Part shown: one piece after another, positions 11,114 through 18,167 of the stretch
Layout of the letters: each line of letters starts with the position of its first letter
Numbering within the stretch: the first letter of the stretch is position 1
From: an uncultured Nitrospirales bacterium
GTDB taxonomy: Bacteria > Nitrospirota > Nitrospiria > Nitrospirales > UBA8639
Direction of reading: 5' to 3'
NCBI GenBank assembly: GCA_951812745.1
Contig: OX638327.1
Span: 124,001-188,000, forward strand
DNA length: 64,000 nucleotides
Translations under genes and position numbers: made by a program
The notes under the pieces: model-generated
Seen by the model: the letters and a program-made list of their open reading frames with translations, nothing else
Database searches by the model: none
Told to the model about the DNA's origin: nothing

Positions 11114-12775
11114 CTAGGAAGATACGCCATACGGCAACCCACAAAACACAATCCCCATCTCAGTCAATTCTTTTTGGCCCATGAATTTGTGGGTGGCGAA
11201 GACCACGGCGGTTTTCTTCTTTTTCTTGACTTGTTTGGCGATGCGGTCTGCGCGGTCGCTGTTCAAGGCGGAGTCGGCGCTACGCAAGAAGGCGAGGTTC
11301 GGTTCGTATATCAGATAAAACAGCCGGTCACTCGTTTCGTAGAAGAAACCGTCTTTGTCTTTTGTGTTACGAATTTTGTCCGGCGCCTGGCCGGTTGCGG
11401 TGTACACGAGGTGACGGGCCAGGGTTTCGTAGTCCGGCAGGTTCTCTCCGGTGAGCATTTTTTCAGGGCTGATTTCGTCGCCCAGCGTGCAATAGGTGAA
11501 ACTGCCGCCCAGCCCGTTTTTCAGATTTTCGTCTTTGGCCTTCGGTACGCCTTTGATGACGCGGCGGACCCGCTCGGCGGTGATTTTGTCGGCATAGTCT
11601 TCGCATTCCACCAGGATGAACTTACGGTTGCCGCCGTCTTCTTTGTTGAGTGCCAAGACCGCGTGTGCCGTCGTACCTGAGCCGGCGAAGGAGTCGAGGA
11701 TAATGGCGTCCTGATTCGCCGCGACAATGAATATTCGCTGCAATAATCCCAATGCCTTCGGATTGTCAAAAGGCAATTGTTTATCGCTGAAGATTTCTTT
11801 CAAGGTTTTTCGAGCACCGTCCGTGTGTCCCACCTCGTCATAGAGCCAGATAGTCAAAGGAACAATTCCCTGTTGCACTTCTCGCAGATATCGTTTCATT
11901 TGCGGCGCACCTTTTCCATCGTGTCCGAAAAAAATTCGATTTTCTTGCACCCATACCTGCATTTGTTCTTTTCTTGTAACCCAACACCTTCCTTCGGGCG
12001 GATAGTATTTCTTGCCGGTCTTGGGATTGACAATTGGATAATCGTATTCGGGCGAATAGGTCTTGACGCTCAAATCTCCCGTACGCCAAGGGCCTCTGCC
12101 ATCATCATCGTTATACTTGTAGAGTTTGTCCTGTTTTTCAGTGCGTGGAAGTAGACGCCGTTTCCAGGTCGTCTCCTCGTTGTCTTTTCCATTGCCACGG
12201 GCTTTTGCGTAGCACAGAACAAAATCGTGATTGTCGGAAAAATACTTTGCATCGTTCGCGGGTGCGTATTTCTTTTGCCACACGATATTGGCAACAAAAC
12301 TCTCCCCCCCGAAAATCTCATCCATCATCATCCGCAATCGGTGCTGTTCATTGTCGTCGATTGAAATAAATAGCACGCCGTCTTCGGTCAGCAATTCGCG
12401 CAACAGGTGCAGCCGCGGCCACATCATGCAAAGCCATTTATCGTGGCGCTCCAGGTCTTCGCCATCCACCGGGTTTTTGTCTTTCAACCACTCCTGCATC
12501 ATCGGGCTGTTCACGTTGTCGTTGTAGATCCAGCCTTCGTTGCCGGTGTTGTAGGGCGGGTCGATGTAGATGCAGTTCACTCGTCCGGCATAGCGGGGCA
12601 TGAGCGCCTTGAGCGCGTGCAAGTTGTCACCGTGAATGATCAGATTGTCGTCGAGGGAAGGCTTGCTGCCTTTCAGCGGAAGGGACTTTTTAGCGTCCGG
12701 CTCAAGTGTCCGTGAAGGAACGGTCAGGTGATGGGAGTAAACGAGTGATTTTCCTTTGAAATCGAGCGTCGGCAT
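11114..12775 (-). CDS. mod: Type III DNA methyltransferase Mod subunit (N6-adenine)
   Basis: Mod methylates adenine in the recognition sequence and supplies DNA specificity to Res. The 553-residue product has the catalytic DPPY (72-75, within YIDPPYNTGNEG) before the AdoMet-binding FAGSGTT (363-369), the motif order of beta-class methylases. Between them lies a variable target-recognition region. The start at 12775 is preceded by AAGG at a good distance; an ATG 25 codons upstream gives an implausible N-terminus. The protein ends in GLPYGVSS and looks complete. A dead copy of its C-terminus lies at 10209-10330. Confidence 0.94.
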   Translation of the reverse strand: MPTLDFKGKSLVYSHHLTVPSRTLEPDAKKSLPLKGSKPSLDDNLIIHGDNLHALKALMPRYAGRVNCIYIDPPYNTGNEGWIYNDNVNSPMMQEWLKDKNPVDGEDLERHDKWLCMMWPRLHLLRELLTEDGVLFISIDDNEQHRLRMMMDEIFGGESFVANIVWQKKYAPANDAKYFSDNHDFVLCYAKARGNGKDNEETTWKRRLLPRTEKQDKLYKYNDDDGRGPWRTGDLSVKTYSPEYDYPIVNPKTGKKYYPPEGRCWVTRKEQMQVWVQENRIFFGHDGKGAPQMKRYLREVQQGIVPLTIWLYDEVGHTDGARKTLKEIFSDKQLPFDNPKALGLLQRIFIVAANQDAIILDSFAGSGTTAHAVLALNKEDGGNRKFILVECEDYADKITAERVRRVIKGVPKAKDENLKNGLGGSFTYCTLGDEISPEKMLTGENLPDYETLARHLVYTATGQAPDKIRNTKDKDGFFYETSDRLFYLIYEPNLAFLRSADSALNSDRADRIAKQVKKKKKTAVVFATHKFMGQKELTEMGIVFCGLPYGVSS

Positions 12776-12940
12776 GGCAGCCTTACAATGTACAATCAAA
12801 CTGCTGAATGGGCAATAACCGTTACTGTAAGCAGGCAGGTCGGCTGCCATATATTACTGCTCTGCCAGTCAAAATCAAGGTCAATCATATGTTCCCGGAC
12901 TTCTGGCGTGCCTTTCGTGACGTATTGTCCATCTGTTTGC

Positions 12941-13070
12941 AATTTTTTACATCTTTTAAAATATTTTATATTTTGTACAAAACATCAAGAATGTTACATT
13001 TTTTACAAATTGTACAAAATCGAGAATTTTGTAAACTTTTTGCAATTTGTCATTTCATTGTCAATTTTTC
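12941..13070. promoter_or_regulatory. AT-rich region with repeated TTGTACAA palindromes upstream of mod
   Basis: This is the most AT-rich stretch of the window. It contains TTTTGTACAAAA at 12971-12982 and a second palindrome core TTGTACAA at 13010-13017 (37 bases apart, start to start), plus a partial match TTTTGTAAAC at 13027-13036. On the minus strand a TTGACA-like hexamer lies near 13065. Position and repetition suggest operators and a promoter for the mod transcript, but no regulator gene is adjacent. The rest of 12776-13271 holds only the repeats described separately. Confidence 0.45.
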
Positions 13071-13088
13071 ATGTACTCGAGGATTTTT

Positions 13089-13186
13089 CTCATGCCGCTT
13101 GGAGAGTCTGCCTAGATGAAAGCGCCATGAGATGGCGCGGCTACAAAGGCAAAGACACTGGATCCCCGATTAAGAATGTCGGGGAT
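13089..13186 (+). repeat. Dispersed repeat, copy B, with an adjoining palindrome
   Basis: Positions 13089-13156 match the repeat at 2178-2246 in the same orientation, including a perfect GCGCCAT/ATGGCGC hairpin at 13122-13138. Directly after it, ATCCCCGA (13162-13169) and TCGGGGAT (13179-13186) form a second palindrome followed by GACA, of the kind found in widespread intergenic repeats. The two copies bracket the metH to mod segment. Confidence 0.65.
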
Positions 13187-13271
13187 GACAGAAAAAGACA
13201 GAACAAAGACGCCGGGTACTCGCGTTCGGGGGAATAACAGATTCGGCTGGTAGATCAGGGAGAATCGCCGG

Positions 13272-13412
13272 TCACGTGAGCAGTTTCACTAACGCGACCG
13301 TTAGACCGACAATGCCGGCGGCCATGATCCAAAGATGGCGGTAGAGTCGAGTTCCCCATGCGGCCAGATCAGACCTGGCAGGTCTTTTGTGAGGAAAGTC
13401 AACATTTGTCAG
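13272..13412 (-). CDS. Possible small membrane protein downstream of hflC
   Basis: A minus-strand frame overlapping the hflC stop encodes up to 46 residues ending RHLWIMAAGIVGLTVALVKLLT, a convincing transmembrane helix. No ATG, GTG or TTG lies at its beginning; the first possible codon is a CTG at 13412. In E. coli a small DUF2065 membrane protein (YjeT) lies directly downstream of hflC, so the position is suggestive. The sequence match is too short to assert homology, and it could be a decayed copy. Confidence 0.3.
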   Translation of the reverse strand: MTNVDFPHKRPARSDLAAWGTRLYRHLWIMAAGIVGLTVALVKLLT

Positions 13413-14266
13413 CGTTTCTTGAGGAATTTCAAAAATTCGGAGTCGGGGCTCAGCACCATGGTCGTGTCTTTGGAGAAGACTTTCCGGTAGGCTTCCATGG
13501 AACGAACGAATTCAAAAAATTTAGGATCCTGGTTATACGCATTGGCGTAAATCTTGTAGGCTTTGGCGTCCCCTTCACCTCGAATTTCCTGGGAGGTTTT
13601 GTAGGCCTCGGCTATGAGAATTTGTCGATCCTTTTCCGCTTCCGATCGAATTTTCTGTGCTTCTTCCGCGCCTTCAGCCTTGTATTGTTTGGCTATTCGT
13701 TCCCGCTCGGCTTGCATCCGATCGAACACGGCCTTGGCGTTTTGCTCGGGCAGGTCCGCGCGTTTGATGCGGACGTCCAGGACTTCCAAGCCGTATTTCG
13801 AGGCTTTTTGATTGGCGCGTTTGGCAACTTCGGACATGATCAACAAACGGTTCGCGGAGACAATTTCCGAAAGTTCGTGCCGACCCAGTTCCACGCGAAG
13901 TTCGGAATAGATGATGTCGTCCAGCCGTTGAAGCGCACCCCGTTGCGTTTGGAACGCCTTGTAGACTTCCAGGGGATCGACGATTTTCCATTTGGCGAAA
14001 TTGTCGATCAGGATGGTCTTTTTGTCCTGGGTAATGACTTCGCGGGCGGGAACGTCATAATCCAGGAGTCGCTTGTCGAAGTAGCGGACTTCCTGGACAA
14101 AGGGCAGTTTGAACTTGAGTCCCGGCTCCGTCACGGTCCGCTTGGGTTTGCCGAGTTGGACCACGATGGCCGTTTGGGTCAAATCGAGGATGAAGAACGG
14201 GGAGGCCCCCAACACGACCAGCAGGACCAGGACGACGCCGATGCCGATGAACAGGTTTTGTTTCAT
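13409..14266 (-). CDS. hflC: HflC, SPFH/prohibitin-family modulator of FtsH
   Basis: HflC forms with HflK a large periplasmic-side cage around the membrane protease FtsH and modulates its activity. The 285-residue product has an N-terminal membrane anchor (about 5-27), the SPFH domain (about 28-190) and a long helical stretch rich in Ala, Glu, Lys and Arg. Its ATG overlaps the hflK stop by one base (TGATG), so the two are translated together. Length and motifs such as QTAIVVQLGKP fit the family. Confidence 0.95.
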   Translation of the reverse strand: MKQNLFIGIGVVLVLLVVLGASPFFILDLTQTAIVVQLGKPKRTVTEPGLKFKLPFVQEVRYFDKRLLDYDVPAREVITQDKKTILIDNFAKWKIVDPLEVYKAFQTQRGALQRLDDIIYSELRVELGRHELSEIVSANRLLIMSEVAKRANQKASKYGLEVLDVRIKRADLPEQNAKAVFDRMQAERERIAKQYKAEGAEEAQKIRSEAEKDRQILIAEAYKTSQEIRGEGDAKAYKIYANAYNQDPKFFEFVRSMEAYRKVFSKDTTMVLSPDSEFLKFLKKR

Positions 14267-15303
14267 CAGGGGGTGGTCTCCGCCTTCCTGCCCGGCAGTT
14301 TTTGCAGCCGATCCAACGGCAGGTACGGCAACACGTTCCCCGCGGCTTTGGAATCCAAAATGATTTTGTCTACGCCGGAGAGGACTTCTTCCATGGTTTC
14401 GATATACAGCCGCTTCCCAATGACGTTTTTGGCTTTCTTGTATTCCGCGAGCGTTTGCAAGAAGTGGTTGGCTTCACCTTCCGCTCGCGCGAGTCTGGCT
14501 TGGGCGTACCCTTTGGCTTGATTGACGTCTTGTGCCGCCTGGCCTTTGGCTTTCGGGATGATGTCGTTCCGATACCCATGGGCCTGGTTGATCAGTTGCT
14601 CCCGTTCTTCCTTGGCACTGGCGACGTCCTTGAAGAACTTGGCCACTTTCTGGGGCGGATTGACGTCGAGCAATTGCACGGTGGCAATTTGGACGCCGCC
14701 CTGATACTCGTCGATGATCGTCTGAAGTAATTCTTGTGTGGACACCTGGATCGCGGCTTTGCCCACGGTCAACGCCTCATCGATTTTATTTTTGCCGACA
14801 ACTTCCCGCATCGCGGCCTCGGCCGATTTCCGGATGGTTTCTTCGATATCAGCTACGTTGAACAGGTAATCTTTGGCCTGGCTGATTTTGTATTGGACGA
14901 TGAATTCCACGGAGAGGATGTTCATGTCCCCGGTCAGCATGAGGGCTTCCTGCGGGACGATTTGCGCCCGTCCCCGGCTATTGGTGCGAAACCCGACTTC
15001 GATCCGGTGGAGTTTTTGCACCTTCGGCGTGACCACGCTTTCAATAAAGGGTATTTTGAGGTGGGGTCCAGGTTCGACGGTCCGAACCACGTCGCCGAAC
15101 CGCTTCACGAGCCCTTCTTCATCGGGTTCGACTTTGAACACTGATTGCGAGAGCACCAGGATACCCGCCACGACCAGGATGATGGACTTCATTCCGCGGG
15201 TCGGCTTCATGCGTTGCCACTGTTCTTTGGCTTTATTGATGACGTCATCAAGGGGATCGGCCCCGCCTTGTTGACCCCATGGATCTTTTGGTTCCCAAGC
15301 CAT
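14266..15303 (-). CDS. hflK: HflK, SPFH/prohibitin-family modulator of FtsH
   Basis: HflK is the partner of HflC. The 345-residue product starts with a Gly/Pro-rich cytoplasmic tail (MAWEPKDPWGQQGG), has one membrane segment at about residues 38-55, then the SPFH domain beginning QSVFKVEPDEEGLVKRFGDVV, and a helical C-terminus ending in a basic Pro-containing tail. It is the first gene of hflKC. No strong ribosome-binding site is visible at the ATG. A perfect 9-bp inverted repeat at 15343-15368 lies 40 bases upstream and may be its operator. Confidence 0.95.
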   Translation of the reverse strand: MAWEPKDPWGQQGGADPLDDVINKAKEQWQRMKPTRGMKSIILVVAGILVLSQSVFKVEPDEEGLVKRFGDVVRTVEPGPHLKIPFIESVVTPKVQKLHRIEVGFRTNSRGRAQIVPQEALMLTGDMNILSVEFIVQYKISQAKDYLFNVADIEETIRKSAEAAMREVVGKNKIDEALTVGKAAIQVSTQELLQTIIDEYQGGVQIATVQLLDVNPPQKVAKFFKDVASAKEEREQLINQAHGYRNDIIPKAKGQAAQDVNQAKGYAQARLARAEGEANHFLQTLAEYKKAKNVIGKRLYIETMEEVLSGVDKIILDSKAAGNVLPYLPLDRLQKLPGRKAETTP

Positions 15304-15342
15304 ATAGGTTGTCTCAAGAAAGATCGGTCTGGTTGAAGGAAG

Positions 15343-15368
15343 ATATGCCTACCATAACCTAGGCATAT
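15343..15368. promoter_or_regulatory. Perfect 9-bp inverted repeat upstream of hflK
   Basis: ATATGCCTA (15343-15351) and TAGGCATAT (15360-15368) are exact reverse complements separated by eight bases. The site lies between the divergent hflK and hppA genes, 40 bases from the hflK start. It has the size and symmetry of a dimeric repressor operator. Confidence 0.5.
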
Positions 15369-15410
15369 AACCACGTTATCAGAAAATCCAAAGATAGGCA
15401 ACTTCGATCA

Positions 15411-15448
15411 CGGCTTGAAGACAAGCCGTCTCGACGGCTTTCTTTTCC
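15411..15448 (+). promoter_or_regulatory. Overlapping hairpins with a T-run upstream of hppA
   Basis: CGGCTTG (15411-15417) can pair with CAAGCCG (15422-15428). The same bases, as AAGCCGT (15423-15429), can instead pair with ACGGCTT (15434-15440), which is followed by TCTTTTCC. The two stems exclude each other, as antiterminator and terminator would. The rest of 15304-15716 has further stems, including the 9-bp repeat above, CGGCCC/GGGTCG near 15471-15485, and GTAAG/CTTAC at 15641-15672. No known riboswitch class was recognised. Confidence 0.42.
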
Positions 15449-15716
15449 AGGTGCGGGGCGGATTCGGCATCGGCCCTTCGGGTCGGGGAATTTCTGCTTG
15501 AACATTCAACCCACGGCGGCTAGAATAGCTCGCCTTTCAGCAATCTTCTTCTTTACGATGCCCAAGAAAGATACTTCTAACCCGCTGCTTATCTCTTCGG
15601 AGAACACGGTGAAGCAAAGGATTTGCCAAGGCGTTCTTGGGTAAGTGATCCTGCCGGTCAGGTTGTTCTTACTGAATTCAGGGCAGCATTTTTCCGTCTG
15701 ACGAAGGGGGCGTTTT

Positions 15717-17774
15717 GTGGATATTGAAAGCTCGGTGATTATTTTTGCGTTAGTGTCCGGCGTCGTGGGCATTGCCTATGGGGTGTATCTCACCTTTTGG
15801 GTCCTTCGACAGGACGCCGGAAACGAGACCATGCAAACCATTGCGTTAGCGATCCAGGAAGGCGCCTCCGCCTACTTGAATCGACAATATCGGACCGTCG
15901 GCGTTGTGGCGGGCGTCATGTTTCTGATTTTGTGGCTGGCCGGGATGTGGTCGGACAATTTCGGACTGTTGACGGCGATGGGGTTTGTGGTGGGAGCCGC
16001 GGCTTCGGCCCTTGCGGGGTACGTCGGCATGGTGATCGCCGTGCGGGCCAACGTGCGGACGGCGCAGGCCGCTTCGGACGGATTGGATCCGGCACTGCAA
16101 GTCGCCTTTAAGGGTGGCGCGGTGACCGGCCTGCTGCTCATCGGGTTGGGCCTGGTCGCGCTGGCTGGCTTTTATGCCATCGGGTCTGCAATTGCAGGTC
16201 AGGAAAAAGCCGTGCACGCCCTCATCAGCCTCGGGTTTGGGGGCAGCCTCATTTCGGTCTTTGCCCGTGTCGGAGGAGGCATTTACACGAAGGCCGCGGA
16301 CGTGGGAGCCGACCTCGTCGGAAAAGTCGAAGCCGGCATTCCCGAAGACGACCCTCGGAACCCCGCGGTGATTGCGGACAACGTGGGTGACAACGTAGGC
16401 GACTGCGCCGGTATGGCGGCCGACCTGTTCGAGACCTACGTCGTGACGATTGTCGCAGCCATGGTCCTGGCCATGAGTCTCTTTCCCGGCAACGTGGCCC
16501 CCGTGCTGTATCCCTTGGCCCTCGGCGGGATGACCGTCTTCGCCACCATTATCGGGATCTTCTTCGTGAAGGCGAGTGAAGGCGGGAGCATCATGGCGGC
16601 CCTGTACAAGGGCTTGTTCGTCAGCGGGGGGCTGGCCGCGGTTGCCTTCTTTCCCGTGACCACCTCCATGATGGACGGCGTCGGCGGCGTCTCGGGAATC
16701 AGTTACTTCATCGCGGCCCTGCTGGGCCTCGTGGTGACGTTGGCCCTGGTGTTCATCACCGATTATTTTACGGCCACGGCCTATGCGCCGGTGCAAAGCG
16801 TGGCCAAGGCGAGTGAGACCGGGCACGCGACGAATATCATCGCCGGATTGGCCGTGGGCATGCAGTCCACCGCGTGGCCGGTGATCGTCATTATCGCGGC
16901 GATCCTGTCGAGTTTCGGGATTTGCGGTGGCGCCGAAGGCGGCGGGCTGTACGGGGTCGCGGTCGCGGCGGTGGCCATGCTGTCGATGGCGGGCATCGTG
17001 GTGGCGATTGACGCGTTCGGTCCGGTGACGGACAACGCGGGCGGCATTGCCGAGATGTCCCACTTGGGAGAAGACGTGCGAAAAATCACGGATGCGCTCG
17101 ATGCCGTCGGCAATACCACCAAGGCGGTGACCAAGGGCTATGCCATCGGCTCGGCCGCGTTAGCGGCCCTGGTGTTGTTTGCGGAATATGCCCGGGAAGC
17201 CCAGGCCGGCAACGAGAGCCTGGCCTTTGACCTGTCCGATCCCAATATTCTCGTGGGATTGTTCCTCGGCGGGATGCTGCCGTTTATCTTCGGTTCACTG
17301 TGTATGAAGGCCGTGGGTCAGGCCGGTGGCCTGGTGGTGGAAGAAGTCCGCCGGCAATTCCGGGAGATCCCGGGAATTATGGAGGGCACGCAGAAACCGG
17401 AATATGGTACGTGCGTCGATATCGTGACCCAAGCCGCCCTTCAAAAAATGCTGGTGCCCGGCATCATCCCCGTGATCTCCCCGATTGTGGTCGGCGTGCT
17501 GTTGGGTCCGGCGGCGCTGGGAGGCGTGTTGGTGGGTAGTATTGTGACGGGCCTGTTTTTGGCCATTACCATGACGAGTGGCGGCGGGGCCTGGGATAAT
17601 GCCAAAAAATACATCGAGGAACAGGGCCTCAAAGGGACCGAAGCCCACAAGGCGGCAGTGACTGGCGATACCGTCGGGGACCCGTTCAAAGATACCGCGG
17701 GGCCGGCGATCAACCCGATGATTAAAGTCATCAATATCGTGTCCTTACTCATCATCTCCTTCATCGTGCCGTAA
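15717..17774 (+). CDS. hppA: Membrane-bound proton-pumping pyrophosphatase
   Basis: This integral membrane enzyme couples pyrophosphate hydrolysis to proton export, recovering energy from biosynthesis. The 685-residue product has about 16 hydrophobic segments and the signature [20 protein letters not shown] followed by [19 protein letters not shown], which binds the Mg-PPi substrate. K469 and T472 in [16 protein letters not shown] are the residues typical of K+-independent proton pumps; K+-dependent forms have A and G/A there. The start is a GTG preceded by AAGGGGG at 15704-15710. The 413-base gap upstream contains candidate RNA structure. Confidence 0.96.
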   Translation: MDIESSVIIFALVSGVVGIAYGVYLTFWVLRQDAGNETMQTIALAIQEGASAYLNRQYRTVGVVAGVMFLILWLAGMWSDNFGLLTAMGFVVGAAASALAGYVGMVIAVRANVRTAQAASDGLDPALQVAFKGGAVTGLLLIGLGLVALAGFYAIGSAIAGQEKAVHALISLGFGGSLISVFARVGGGIYTKAADVGADLVGKVEAGIPEDDPRNPAVIADNVGDNVGDCAGMAADLFETYVVTIVAAMVLAMSLFPGNVAPVLYPLALGGMTVFATIIGIFFVKASEGGSIMAALYKGLFVSGGLAAVAFFPVTTSMMDGVGGVSGISYFIAALLGLVVTLALVFITDYFTATAYAPVQSVAKASETGHATNIIAGLAVGMQSTAWPVIVIIAAILSSFGICGGAEGGGLYGVAVAAVAMLSMAGIVVAIDAFGPVTDNAGGIAEMSHLGEDVRKITDALDAVGNTTKAVTKGYAIGSAALAALVLFAEYAREAQAGNESLAFDLSDPNILVGLFLGGMLPFIFGSLCMKAVGQAGGLVVEEVRRQFREIPGIMEGTQKPEYGTCVDIVTQAALQKMLVPGIIPVISPIVVGVLLGPAALGGVLVGSIVTGLFLAITMTSGGGAWDNAKKYIEEQGLKGTEAHKAAVTGDTVGDPFKDTAGPAINPMIKVINIVSLLIISFIVP

Positions 17775-18167
17775 CAGTCCGTTGTCAATGGTCGTCATTG
17801 AGGAAGGCCAAATTCGCACGCGTCAGGCATACATCCATTGATCCTGAATCAGCAGTCGCCTACCCCCAGTCTAGATCGTAAGGGGACGTGAGGGGGGAGA
17901 GGTGGCCAAAGACGGGGAAGGGAGGTGGAGAGGCAGTTGGCGTTTCCTGACAGTCTGAAGCTGCACGGTTTCTTGTCACCCTTCCACTTACTCTTCGCCT
18001 CTCCTATACAGTATACTATCCCCTATAATTGGCGAGACGCGTATGCGGTCATGCGGAGCATCCGGTACGTGTAACAAAAGAGGGGAAAGGAGCCGGCGGG
18101 AATTGTCCACGAATGAATGAACACGCCCAAACGCCAGTAACAACCCTCAAAGGAGCTTGCCCGTTTT
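17775..18167. other. hppA-alaS intergenic region with a candidate promoter
   Basis: No gene is seen. TATAAT at 18024-18029 is a good -10 element for alaS, without a clear -35. AGGAG at 18151-18155 lies 12 bases before the alaS ATG, a rather long spacing. TCAATG/CATTGA near 17787-17803 could form a weak hairpin after hppA. No T-box features were found. Confidence 0.4.

Noticed and set aside
13358-14521. Long plus-strand open frame (387 codons)
   Set aside because: It is antisense to hflC and hflK, which are clear family members; the translation has no recognisable domain.
15846-17063. Long minus-strand open frame inside hppA (405 codons)
   Set aside because: It is antisense to hppA and strongly biased in Arg, His, Gly and Asp as expected for a shadow frame.
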